From Verrucomicrobiaceae bacterium (GTDB lineage: Bacteria; Verrucomicrobiota; Verrucomicrobiia; Chthoniobacterales; Terrimicrobiaceae), in contig QYQL01000011.1 in the NCBI GenBank assembly GCA_007280915.1, positions 1-48,735 of the forward strand: a stretch of 48,735 nt of DNA, given 5' to 3'. A program made the translations under genes and the position numbers. The first letter of the stretch is position 1; each line of letters begins with the position of its first letter. Below are positions 8,736 through 18,212 of this stretch, piece by piece. The notes beneath the pieces are model-generated. The model ran no database searches and had not been told where the DNA came from. It saw only the letters and a list, made by a program, of their open reading frames with translations.

Positions 8736-10052
8736 CTACGAGGCCATCCCGCGGGCCTTTTCAAAGCGTGCCAGCGTGCGATCTTTTCCCAGAACCTCGA
8801 ACATTTCGTAGAGTCCGGGTCCGACCGAACGCCCGCTGACCGCGACGCGTGCCGGATGGACCAGTTCACCGGTCTTGACTCCCATGGCTGCGGCGGTCTC
8901 CTTCAATTTTGCCTCGATTGACGGATGCGACCATTCGGTGAGGGTGGCCAGCGCGGCACCGAGCGCCTGAAGGCGGTCGCCGGCACCCGGCTTGGCAAGG
9001 CTCTTGGCAACCGCCTCGGGATCGAAGGCGAAATCCTCGGTGAAGAGGAATCCGATCCAATCCGGCACATCGCTCAGGTGCTTGACCTTCGGCTTGACGA
9101 TGGCGAGCGCGGGGCGCAGGGCTTCCTTCGTGCCATAGGGGACCCCGGCCTTCTCCACAAACGGAAGGGCGAGTTCCTCGAAGCGGTCCAGGCTCATGTG
9201 GATGAGGTGCTGGCCGTTCAGCCAAAAACATTTGTCGAGGTCGAAGATCGCATTTCTCCGGTTGATGTCGGCCAGGTCGAAAAGCGATTGAATCTCGGCG
9301 ACTCCCATAATCTCCCGGTTCTCGCCCGGCGACCACCCGAGCAGGCAAAGGTAGTTTGCGACCGCCTCCGGCGTGTATCCCAGATCCAGAAAATACGTGA
9401 TGCTCGACCCCCCGTCGCGCTTGCTCAGCTTTTTCCCCTCGTGGTTGAGGATGAGCGGAATGTGGGCGAACTTCGGGGGAGTCGCGCCCAGCGCCTGGTA
9501 AAGTTCGACGTGCTTCGGCGTGTTCGACAGGTGGTCCTCTCCCCGGATAACGTGCGTCAACTGCATTTCGATGTCGTCCACGACGTTCACAAAATGGAAA
9601 ATCCACGACCCGTCCGGCCGGCGGATCGTCATGTCCGGATGGGTGGCGGGGTTCGACATGTCGAATTCAATCTTCCCGCAGACGATGTCTTCGACGACGA
9701 CAGTTTTGCGCTGCGAGCGGAAGCGGATCGCTCCGCCGTCCTCGTAGACGTGGCCCCCTGCCTCGAGCCGGGCGAGGTATTTTTCGTAAATGGCCGAGCG
9801 CTCGCTCTGCTGGTAGGGGCCGAACGGCCCGCCCTTGTCCGGACCTTCGTCCCAATCGAGGCCAAGCCAGCTCAGTCCGTCGTAGATGACTTTGTAGGCT
9901 TCTTGAGTGTTCCGCGCCGCGTCGGTATCCTCGATGCGCAGGATGAACTTTCCGCCGTTCTGGCGGGCGTAGAGCCAGTTGAAGAGCGCCGTGCGTGCGC
10001 CTCCGACATGCAGGAAACCGGTGGGAGAGGGAGCGAAGCGTGTGCGAACCAT
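8736..10052 (-). CDS. gltX: Glutamate-tRNA ligase
   Basis: Charges tRNA-Glu (and, in organisms relying on GatCAB, often tRNA-Gln) with glutamate. Beginning at the ATG at 10052 the product is 438 residues and starts MVRTRFAPSPTGFLHVGGAR, placing the HIGH-type motif where class Ic synthetases have it. The second signature KLSKRDG is present, as are GEDH and the RFAPSPTG adenylate pocket. An in-frame ATG at 10070 would add six residues and cannot be excluded. Longer upstream extensions lack homology. The length is slightly short for the family (about 470). gatB in the same window fits an indirect route to Gln-tRNA or Asn-tRNA. The 3' end lies 5 nt from that of the convergent upstream gene. Confidence 0.95.
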   Translation of the reverse strand: MVRTRFAPSPTGFLHVGGARTALFNWLYARQNGGKFILRIEDTDAARNTQEAYKVIYDGLSWLGLDWDEGPDKGGPFGPYQQSERSAIYEKYLARLEAGGHVYEDGGAIRFRSQRKTVVVEDIVCGKIEFDMSNPATHPDMTIRRPDGSWIFHFVNVVDDIEMQLTHVIRGEDHLSNTPKHVELYQALGATPPKFAHIPLILNHEGKKLSKRDGGSSITYFLDLGYTPEAVANYLCLLGWSPGENREIMGVAEIQSLFDLADINRRNAIFDLDKCFWLNGQHLIHMSLDRFEELALPFVEKAGVPYGTKEALRPALAIVKPKVKHLSDVPDWIGFLFTEDFAFDPEAVAKSLAKPGAGDRLQALGAALATLTEWSHPSIEAKLKETAAAMGVKTGELVHPARVAVSGRSVGPGLYEMFEVLGKDRTLARFEKARGMAS

Positions 10053-10093
10053 CCGCCGAGACAAAGGCATTCCCGCGCGGAACTCAATCGCAA

Positions 10094-10558
10094 TTACATT
10101 GCGCCCGCGCCGCCCGCCTGCGCGGCGACCTGCCTGAGAAGCGGACCGAACTGCGACGCCCAAAGACTCATGAGCGGCCGTGCGTCCTCGAAACCCGCCT
10201 CGCCTGCGGAGCTCACGGAATACGCCTTCGGCGAGAGCCGGAAGTCGTTCGTTCCCGGAATCCGGGTGATATTCACCCGCACGCGGATCGTCTGCGGGTT
10301 GCCGTAGCTGCCCCACATGATGTTTGCAAACTTGCTGGATCCCTTGTCGAAGGAGATGGAGTTCGGAAAACTCACCGGCCCGACCTGGTAGCCGGCACCC
10401 GGGAAGACATCCTGTGCGGCCGTCATGATGGCCGAGGGATTCGAGTTGGTGACCGTCACGGAACCCGGACCGCCCGATCGTTCCACCGGGGAAACCAGAC
10501 ACCCAGAAACCAGCGAAGCAACGACCGCAACGCCAAGGCAAGAAAGAAGGGATTTCAT
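10094..10558 (-). CDS. Putative lipoprotein of unknown function
   Basis: 154 residues from the ATG at 10558. It begins MKSLLSCLGVAVVASLVSGC, a type II signal peptide with the lipobox LVSGC (lipidated Cys at 20). The mature part has no motif I recognise. It contains a region SVTVTNSNPSAIMTAAQDVFPGAGY that might form a small alpha/beta fold and an Ala/Gly-rich end. An upstream in-frame start at 10594 would put 12 residues ahead of the signal peptide and is disfavoured. It sits 41 nt upstream of gltX and 60 nt downstream of the hydrolase gene on the same strand. Confidence 0.72.
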   Translation of the reverse strand: MKSLLSCLGVAVVASLVSGCLVSPVERSGGPGSVTVTNSNPSAIMTAAQDVFPGAGYQVGPVSFPNSISFDKGSSKFANIMWGSYGNPQTIRVRVNITRIPGTNDFRLSPKAYSVSSAGEAGFEDARPLMSLWASQFGPLLRQVAAQAGGAGAM

Positions 10559-10618
10559 TTGGCGAATCCCAGCAGGGGAAGCCTTCTCATGCAAGCCTGC
10601 AGAGGGCTGGAGGAGGAT

Positions 10619-11464
10619 CTAGCAGCGGTGTTTTGCAAGCCAGTCCGCGACGTCGGAGAGAACCTGATCGCAGTCGTGGTCGTGCCACAACAAGTGGTAG
10701 GCGTCCTCGTAAATTTTCAGAGTCTTGTCGGGAGAGGCCAATTTCGCAAACCAGCTACTGACCTGGGAGACCTTCACAAAGCAATCGTTCCCTGCTGCCA
10801 AGACGAGGCTTGGTGTGGTGATCCGCGCGGCGATGTTGTGGCTGCTGGAAATCAGGTCGCCGAGTTCGGAAAGAAATTTGAGTGTGAATATCCGGATGTA
10901 ATGGGGTTTCTGGCGCATCGCGTCCTGATACGCACGGTCCCGGGTCAGCGGCGGGGCGACGGTTTCCCCGTTCACAAACCATGAGGGATAAAACTTCAAC
11001 CGGGGAAATGCATAAGCGATCGCGCGAACCGTCGCGCTCAACCAGCGCGGCACCGGACGGATCAGTTCCACGACCGGCACGGACAGGATCAATCCTCCGA
11101 GGCCCGCCTCCGGATGATCGGCCGCAAACGACGCGGAAAGAAGCGACCCCATGCTCTCGCCGAAAAGGAAGACCGGCTCGCCCGGATGGCGCTCGCGGAC
11201 CGCCGCAAGAAAATCCGCGATGTCGCGATGCTGGGCGGGCAGATCCAGAAGCATCGCCCGGCGGGCCACCACTGGATCCAACCCCTGGCCGCGAAGTTCC
11301 ATGGCATAGACGGAGTAATCCCGGAGAAATTCCGCGACCGGACCAAATTGTTCCCCGCTGCCGCTCAAGCCATGGACGCAGACCAGAACGCCTTGGCCTG
11401 TTTCCCGGCACCATGCAAGGGCCGTCCTCTGTTCCCCGTCTGATGTTTTCCAATGGAATGGCAT
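10619..11464 (-). CDS. Alpha/beta hydrolase (monoacylglycerol lipase / lysophospholipase-like)
   Basis: 281-residue serine hydrolase of the Hydrolase_4 group. The sequence VCVHGLSGSGEQF forms the oxyanion loop (HG motif). GESMGS is the nucleophile elbow, GND near residue 228 supplies the likely acid, and YHLLWHD near the end holds the catalytic His. No signal peptide is seen, so it is probably cytoplasmic or membrane-peripheral. The closest characterised families cleave monoacylglycerols or lysophospholipids, but the substrate cannot be read from sequence. A purine-rich AGAAAAAAAA tract precedes the ATG. It is divergent from the secreted-protein gene that starts 33 nt away. Confidence 0.82.
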   Translation of the reverse strand: MPFHWKTSDGEQRTALAWCRETGQGVLVCVHGLSGSGEQFGPVAEFLRDYSVYAMELRGQGLDPVVARRAMLLDLPAQHRDIADFLAAVRERHPGEPVFLFGESMGSLLSASFAADHPEAGLGGLILSVPVVELIRPVPRWLSATVRAIAYAFPRLKFYPSWFVNGETVAPPLTRDRAYQDAMRQKPHYIRIFTLKFLSELGDLISSSHNIAARITTPSLVLAAGNDCFVKVSQVSSWFAKLASPDKTLKIYEDAYHLLWHDHDCDQVLSDVADWLAKHRC

Positions 11465-11497
11465 TGCTTTTTTTTCTCAGCGTGGCAAGCGGGAGGC

Positions 11498-12007
11498 ATG
11501 CGAACCTTTCTTGCCGCACTCGCGATATCATTAACCGCCCATGCAGGACAGCTCGATCTGGCGATCGTGCAGTTTCCCGAAGTGAAAACCGCGGAGGAAC
11601 TCAACGCGGCGCTCGCCGGCGTGAAGTTGTCCGAGATCACCAATTCCGACCGCACGATGACATCCGAGTCCTACCTAAAAGGCGGATATGTCAGTTTTGC
11701 TCAGAGTTTCCCGACAACCTCCCGGTTCGTCTCGTCCACTCGGATTTCCAATTTGAAGGCGGATGTCGATGGCAGGCTCACTTCCAATCATATTGCGGTC
11801 AGGATCACTCTCAGCGAAGGGGTGAATGCCGGACTGCGCCGGTTTTCAAGCCGTTCCTTCGCGGCTGATGCTCCTCTTGCTCCGGGACAACCGCGCGTTC
11901 TCTCGATTCGTCAGATCACCGGGAAAGTTCATTCCGCTGTCAAAGGCCAGGCGACTGTTCAGGAGACGCAATTTTGCGTTGTCATCATCGGCCAGGAGAC
12001 GCGGTAG
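11498..12007 (+). CDS. Small secreted protein of unknown function
   Basis: 169 residues from the ATG at 11498, chosen because GGGAGG lies 5-10 nt upstream and the product then starts with a signal peptide (MRTFLAALAISLTAHAG). An in-frame start at 11453 would lengthen the N-terminus by 15 residues, overlap the divergent hydrolase gene and spoil the signal. The mature protein has alternating polar/hydrophobic stretches (QLDLAIVQFPEV, HIAVRITLSEG, ETQFCVVIIGQE) that suggest beta strands. I do not recognise a family. It is followed by a 389-bp gap before atpD. Confidence 0.6.
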   Translation: MRTFLAALAISLTAHAGQLDLAIVQFPEVKTAEELNAALAGVKLSEITNSDRTMTSESYLKGGYVSFAQSFPTTSRFVSSTRISNLKADVDGRLTSNHIAVRITLSEGVNAGLRRFSSRSFAADAPLAPGQPRVLSIRQITGKVHSAVKGQATVQETQFCVVIIGQETR

Positions 12008-13883
<1,876 letters not shown>

Positions 13884-13893
13884 CCGTTCCGCC

Positions 13894-14295
13894 ATGCTCC
13901 GTCTAGAAATTGTCACCCCCGAGCAGAAGATCTACTCCGACGATGTCGATTCGGTGGTTATTCCCGGCGTTGAAGGCGAGCTTGGAATCCTTCCGCAACA
14001 CGTGCCGCTGATGACCCAGCTTCTGCCTGGTGAACTCCGCCTGCTCAAGGACGGCAAAGAAATGCGCCTAGCGGTCGGCGAAGGATTCGTGGAGATCAGC
14101 TCCGACAAGGTGGCTGTTCTGACCGACATGGCGGTCCAGGAGAGCGACATTGACGAATCTGCCACGGAGGAAGCGATCCGGCGGGCTGAGGAGGCGATGC
14201 GCGGAACGAAGCTGGATGACGAGGAGTATGCGACGGTGAAAGCCTCGCTCCAGAAATCCCTCGCGCTGATTCGCGTCAAACGCCGCCGGGTGTAA
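13894..14295 (+). CDS. atpC: ATP synthase F1 subunit epsilon
   Basis: 133-residue epsilon subunit of the F1 central stalk, which couples to the c-ring and inhibits ATP hydrolysis. It begins MLRLEIVTPEQKIYSDDVDS and has the beta-sandwich signature PGVEGELGILPQHVPLMTQL, followed by the helical hairpin (SATEEAIRRAEEAMRG...). It follows atpD across an AT-rich inverted repeat. A 7-bp GC-rich complementarity (CGCCGGG/CCCGGCG) spans its stop codon but is not followed by a T run. Confidence 0.95.
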   Translation: MLRLEIVTPEQKIYSDDVDSVVIPGVEGELGILPQHVPLMTQLLPGELRLLKDGKEMRLAVGEGFVEISSDKVAVLTDMAVQESDIDESATEEAIRRAEEAMRGTKLDDEEYATVKASLQKSLALIRVKRRRV

Positions 14296-14337
14296 TCCCC
14301 GGCGAAACAGTCCGTCGCTCTCGCGACACTCGAATGC

Positions 14338-15438
14338 TCAAGCGTGGTTTTCCGGGAAAAGCCCGATGATATCCTCTTCCGTGGCCCTGCAAATCCCCCG
14401 CTCGGTGATCAGCCCGGTCACCAGCCTGGCCGGGGTAACATCGAATCCGTAGTTTGCGGCCGGGCTGGATTCGGGAGCAACGAGGACCTCGCCGCGCCGT
14501 CCGTCGATCCACCCGTCTGCATATTTGACCTCCTCCTGTCCGCGCTGCTCGACGGGGATTTCCGCGAGCCCGTCGCGCATGTTCCAGTCGAAGGACGAGG
14601 AGGGGAGGGCAACATAGAACGGGATGCCATTATCGTGCGCAGCAAGGGCTTTGAGATAGGTCCCGATCTTGTTCGCCACATCACCCGTGCGGGTCGTGCG
14701 GTCGGTGCCGACGATGACCATGTCCACAAGGCCGTGCTGCATCAGGTGGCCTCCGGTGTTGTCTGCAATGAGCGTGTGAGGGACGCCGTGGCGGCCGAGC
14801 TCCCATGCCGTCAGTTTGGCTCCCTGGCTTCTCGGGCGCGTTTCATCGACCCACACATGCACGGGGATACCGCTGTCGTGAGCGGCGTAAACCGGAGACG
14901 TGGCCGAGCCGTAATCCACAAACGCGAGCCAGCCCGCGTTGCAATGCGTGAGGATGTTCACCGTGGCCCCGGATTTTCGGCGGCTGATTTCTTCAACAAG
15001 CAATTTTCCGTGCTCGCCGATCCGGCGGCAATACGCGGCATCCTCGTCCGCGATCTCGCCGGCAGTCCGGAGGGCGATGGTAATTTTCGCTTCTGGCGCC
15101 GTGGCTTCCGCCATCCGGGCGAACTGCCGGTCAACCGCCCAAGCGAGGTTGACCGCGGTCGGGCGTGTCGCCTTGAGCCGGTTGGCGCAAGCCAGGATAT
15201 GTGCATCAAAATCTCCGGTGTCGGCGGCTTCTTTTGCTGCCAGAAACATTCCGTATCCGGCGGTTGCCCCGATCAACCCGGCCCCGCGCACATGCATGTC
15301 CGCGATGGCGACGGCCGCCGCCTCGCAGGTCACCAGATCCTCCGTGACAAACTCGTGCGGGAGCAATCTCTGGTCGATGATTGTGACGCGATCGTCTTCC
15401 ATCCAGATCGTCCGGTAGTGTTTTCCGTTGATGTTCAT
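14338..15438 (-). CDS. mtnA: S-methyl-5-thioribose-1-phosphate isomerase family protein
   Basis: Isomerises methylthioribose 1-phosphate to methylthioribulose 1-phosphate in methionine salvage. Related enzymes act on 5-deoxyribose 1-phosphate. 366 residues with RGAGLIGATAGYG (phosphate-binding loop), NILTHCNAGWLA with the catalytic Cys, and GTDRTTRTGDVANKIGTY with the catalytic Asp. These separate it from the related eIF2B-like proteins. It is the last gene of a long minus-strand run and starts 16 nt after the GspF-type gene. No other methionine-salvage gene is in the window. Confidence 0.88.
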   Translation of the reverse strand: MNINGKHYRTIWMEDDRVTIIDQRLLPHEFVTEDLVTCEAAAVAIADMHVRGAGLIGATAGYGMFLAAKEAADTGDFDAHILACANRLKATRPTAVNLAWAVDRQFARMAEATAPEAKITIALRTAGEIADEDAAYCRRIGEHGKLLVEEISRRKSGATVNILTHCNAGWLAFVDYGSATSPVYAAHDSGIPVHVWVDETRPRSQGAKLTAWELGRHGVPHTLIADNTGGHLMQHGLVDMVIVGTDRTTRTGDVANKIGTYLKALAAHDNGIPFYVALPSSSFDWNMRDGLAEIPVEQRGQEEVKYADGWIDGRRGEVLVAPESSPAANYGFDVTPARLVTGLITERGICRATEEDIIGLFPENHA

Positions 15439-15454
15439 TTTGAAAAGGCGCGAT

Positions 15455-16681
15455 TTATCGTGAGCGGAGGGCGCTGACGCTGGTCAGAATTCCCGCGATC
15501 ATCGAATAGGCGACGACGCCGACGAAGAGGGCGACGAGGAGGATGATCGCCGGCTGGATCAGGGTGGTGAGGTGGCCGATGCGTGAAGTCAGCTCGCGGT
15601 CATAACGCCTGGCGGCGCGCTCCAGCGCGGCGGCGATGTCGCCGGTCTGCTCGCCGACGCCAAGGATGTCCATGAGAACCGGCGGGAAAAATCCCACGCG
15701 GCGGAGCGCGGAGGCAAGGCTGGTGCCCTCACCGACCATGGCTGCAACTTTCGCAAGCAGCCCTTGAAGATAGACGTTCGCCGTGGCCGCCAGCATGAGG
15801 TTGATCCCATGAAGCAGATTCACACCGTTCGAAACGAGCGTGGAGAGGGTCTGGAGCATCTCCGCATAAAATTTCGCGCGGAGGACCGGGCCGACCACCG
15901 GGATGTCGAGCATGGCGCGGTGCCACCAAGCCCTGCCGGCCGGGGTCTGGACGGCGGCCCTGATCAGAAGGATAGCTGCACCAATGCAGGCGATAATCGC
16001 CCACCACCACTTCCCGCAGAACCCGCTCACCGCGATCAGAATCTGCGTGATCATGGGAAGCTTCTGCCCGGTTTTTCCCAGCAGGACGGAGAGCTGGGGA
16101 ACAAGGAACGTCAGGAAAATAAACATGAGAACGATCGCCGAGGCGAAGACGATGCTTGGATACATGAGCGAGCTGACGACCCGCTTGCGGAGATCCTCGA
16201 TGAGCTCGAGATACGCACACTGGCGTTTGAGGATCTGAGGTAGCGCCCCTCCCGCCTCTCCCGCGGCCACGAGGTTGCAATAGAGCGCATCAAACGTTTT
16301 TCCGCACTCCCGCAGGGCCTGTGAAAAGCTGACGCCATCGCGCACCCGCTGGCGGAGCTTTGCCGCAATCAGTTTGATGTCGGACTTCTCCTGTCTCTGC
16401 TCAATGACCTTGAGCGCCCCTTCCAACTGCAGCCCCGCTTCAAGCAGTTCGGCGAGCTCCTCGGTGAAATAGAGGAGCTGGGCCGAGGACAGACGGGTGA
16501 GGCCGATATCCCCGACGGGAGATTTTTTCCCTGCGGCCGGCGCACCTCCCTCGCCCACGCTGACCGGCTGAAGACCTTTTCCGCGAAGGATCCTGTAAGC
16601 CTCGGCGCGGGTCGTGGCGGTAATCACCCCGGTGGTCGTCCCTCCTTCCGGCTCGGTTGCTTTGTAGGAAAAGTCAGGCAC
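15455..16681 (-). CDS. Type II secretion / type IV pilus inner-membrane platform protein (GspF/PilC)
   Basis: Polytopic platform protein that links the assembly ATPase to pseudopilin assembly in the inner membrane. Starting at the GTG at 16681 the product is 408 residues and begins VPDFSYKATEPEGG, the standard GspF/PilC opening. Two T2SSF domains follow: one around ELAELLEAGLQLEGAL, the other around LSTLVSNGVNLLHGI with GVGEQTGDIA. Three hydrophobic segments (about 205-225, 255-275, 380-400) complete it. A longer in-frame extension upstream reads through a tandem repeat and the 3' end of the previous gene and is rejected. The start lies 4 nt past the reductase stop. No ATPase or other secretin-system gene is adjacent. 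Confidence 0.88.
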   Translation of the reverse strand: MPDFSYKATEPEGGTTTGVITATTRAEAYRILRGKGLQPVSVGEGGAPAAGKKSPVGDIGLTRLSSAQLLYFTEELAELLEAGLQLEGALKVIEQRQEKSDIKLIAAKLRQRVRDGVSFSQALRECGKTFDALYCNLVAAGEAGGALPQILKRQCAYLELIEDLRKRVVSSLMYPSIVFASAIVLMFIFLTFLVPQLSVLLGKTGQKLPMITQILIAVSGFCGKWWWAIIACIGAAILLIRAAVQTPAGRAWWHRAMLDIPVVGPVLRAKFYAEMLQTLSTLVSNGVNLLHGINLMLAATANVYLQGLLAKVAAMVGEGTSLASALRRVGFFPPVLMDILGVGEQTGDIAAALERAARRYDRELTSRIGHLTTLIQPAIILLVALFVGVVAYSMIAGILTSVSALRSR

Positions 16682-16685
16682 CCGG

Positions 16686-17483
16686 TTATTTTGTATGGGA
16701 AATGCGAAATGGGAAATGCGAAATCCGGGATCCTGCGCGGATCGTGTCGATGATGCATTCGTCTCCCTCGACTGATTGTCGTATGATGCGGAATTCTTGG
16801 GGTGGCAGGAGAAAATCCCCGGGCAAGCCGGTGATCGTTGGTGCGGAGTATCCCCCGAACACTTTCGGAGCCACGGTGAGCCTGATGCCATCCACAAGGT
16901 CCCTTTCCGCAAGCGCCCGGAGCAATCTGCCTCCGCCTTCACACACAAGACGCTTCACCCCGAAATCCTCGCGAAGGATTTGCAGCGCAGCGGAAAGGTC
17001 TACGGTTTTTCCCGGAAAAATGAACAGGTCCGCTTTGCGTGCAACGCGGGATCTGAGGCGCTCCGGCATGCGGCTTGTGGAGAACACGACCAACGGTGAC
17101 TCGGAGTAGCTGAAGACCTTTCCTTCCAAGTCCACCCGGCCCGAATTTGAAACCATCACGCGGATCGGGGCGGGGGGGAGACCCTTCGCTTTCCGAGCCT
17201 CACGAAGATCTTTCGCGGAAAGCCCCATGCTCATGTTGTCCGTCTCCACGGTTCCGCGTCCCGCTAGAATGGCGTCCGCCGCTGCCCTCGCTTCCTGCAA
17301 CCGGCGCTTGTCGGCCCGGGAGGTGAACTGTGCGGGCGTGAACGCGCGCGTGCTGATCTTGCCATCGGCAGTGACGGCAAAGTGGGCGAGCACAAAAGGG
17401 CGTTTTGCGTCACGCAGGGACAGCGGTTTCGCGGACGAGGGGCTATGGGAGTCCGGCTTCATTTTGAGCGGGCGTTTCCGCAT
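16686..17483 (-). CDS. RibD C-terminal domain / pyrimidine deaminase-reductase-like protein
   Basis: 265-residue NADPH-dependent reductase of the RibD_C (dihydrofolate-reductase-like) fold. In RibD this domain reduces the ribosylamino-pyrimidine intermediate of riboflavin synthesis. Motifs: FVLAHFAVTADGKIS at the start, ADAILAGRGTVETDN, and CEGGGRLLRAL near the NADPH site. No deaminase domain precedes it, so this is a stand-alone reductase that may act on riboflavin precursors or another substrate. The ATG at 17483 is preferred because AAGGAA lies 8 nt upstream; 17498 (TTG) and 17462 (ATG) are alternatives. The start overlaps the end of the VTT gene. The last residues come from a tandem DNA repeat. 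Confidence 0.8.
   Translation of the reverse strand: MRKRPLKMKPDSHSPSSAKPLSLRDAKRPFVLAHFAVTADGKISTRAFTPAQFTSRADKRRLQEARAAADAILAGRGTVETDNMSMGLSAKDLREARKAKGLPPAPIRVMVSNSGRVDLEGKVFSYSESPLVVFSTSRMPERLRSRVARKADLFIFPGKTVDLSAALQILREDFGVKRLVCEGGGRLLRALAERDLVDGIRLTVAPKVFGGYSAPTITGLPGDFLLPPQEFRIIRQSVEGDECIIDTIRAGSRISHFPFRISHTK
16697..16724. repeat. Perfect tandem duplication of a 14-mer at the 3' end of the reductase gene
   Basis: GGGAAATGCGAAAT occurs twice back to back (16697-16710 and 16711-16724). On the minus strand it encodes the last dozen residues of the RibD C-domain protein (...RISHFPFRISHTK), so the repeat has probably become the tail of that protein. Its 14-nt unit equals the period of the inverted repeat between nrdB and nrdA. 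Confidence 0.8.
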
Positions 17484-18126
17484 CAGAATTTCCTTCAATC
17501 GCCTCGGCCACCTCCGGTGCGTAGTTTTTCAATGCGTTGTGCGCGATCCGGGTGATCCAGATCGTGACGAGGACCGTGATGGTCAGTTCGACAGCGTAGG
17601 CGGCCCACTTCCAAGGGCCTTGGTGAAGGCCTCCTTTTGCTGCGTGTCCGATGACCGCGCCCCCATAGGCATACGCGGCGCTGATCGGAAGAAAACCGAT
17701 CCATGAGGCGAAGAGATAGCGGAGCATGGACATGCGCGAGAGCCCGAACGCGCAGCTCACCAGGCTGTGCGGGAGGATCGGGGAAATCCGGGTCAGGATC
17801 ACCAGCTTCAGCCCGTTGTTCATCGTCGCATGGTCGAGTGCCCGAAACTTCCGGCTCGCCGCAAATTTCCGCGCCATCCACCCGCGGAGGAGATAGCGCG
17901 TGGAGACAAAATTCGCGAAGGCTCCCGCGACGGATCCGAGGGACACGAGCAGTGTTCCGGACCAGAACCCGTAAACCGCCCCCGCGCCGAAGCTCAGCAC
18001 CGACCCCGGAAGAAAAAGCACGCAGGACAGCGTGTAGAGGATGATGAACCAGATCCACCCGATCCACCCGCTCTGCTGGATCCAGAGCATCCCCTGGTCC
18101 ATCCAGGCTGTCCACGCGTCAAGCAT
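17443..18126 (-). CDS. VTT-domain (TVP38/TMEM64, DedA-like) membrane protein
   Basis: 227-residue integral membrane protein from the ATG at 18126. The family hallmark is present: FLPGSVLSFGAGAVYGFWSG followed by the amphipathic GSVAGAFANFVSTRYLLRGW, and later LKLVILTRISPILPHSLVSCAFGLSRM. Proteins with this domain act as lipid scramblases or flippases. DedA members of the wider group are linked to undecaprenyl-phosphate recycling, but the substrate here is unknown. GGGGAG 9 nt upstream favours 18126 over an upstream ATG at 18153. The start codon overlaps the stop of a 28-codon ORF (TGATG). The 3' end overlaps the next reductase gene. Confidence 0.82.
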   Translation of the reverse strand: MLDAWTAWMDQGMLWIQQSGWIGWIWFIILYTLSCVLFLPGSVLSFGAGAVYGFWSGTLLVSLGSVAGAFANFVSTRYLLRGWMARKFAASRKFRALDHATMNNGLKLVILTRISPILPHSLVSCAFGLSRMSMLRYLFASWIGFLPISAAYAYGGAVIGHAAKGGLHQGPWKWAAYAVELTITVLVTIWITRIAHNALKNYAPEVAEAIEGNSDAETPAQNEAGLP

Positions 18127-18212
18127 CAGGCCGGTCTCCCCGGGGCGGCGCATGCCATGCGCGTTGATGAAGCGGCGAGGAAACCTCCGACGATCAGGCC
18201 GGGGAGGGTCAT
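18126..18212 (-). CDS. Candidate 28-residue small protein between gatB and the VTT gene
   Basis: A short frame starts with an ATG that overlaps the gatB stop (ATGA) and ends with a TGA that overlaps the ATG of the VTT gene (TGATG). It would encode a peptide beginning MTLPGLIVGGFLAASS and ending CAAPGRPA: hydrophobic first half, polar second half. Coupled overlaps on both sides are what one expects of a translated coding unit, or of a frame kept to pass ribosomes from gatB to the membrane-protein gene. No family is recognised and chance cannot be excluded at this length. Confidence 0.35.
   Translation of the reverse strand: MTLPGLIVGGFLAASSTRMACAAPGRPA

Noticed and set aside
10053-10541. Long N-terminal extension of gltX to 10541
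   Set aside because: It overlaps the lipoprotein gene in another frame and has no synthetase content; the class Ic motif starts right after 10052.
13894-14310. Intrinsic terminator after atpC
   Set aside because: A 7-bp GC-rich complementarity spans the stop codon but no T run follows.
16682-16948. N-terminal extension of the GspF/PilC gene to 16948
   Set aside because: It reads antisense-frame through the 14-mer repeat and the 3' end of the reductase gene; the family start begins at the GTG at 16681.
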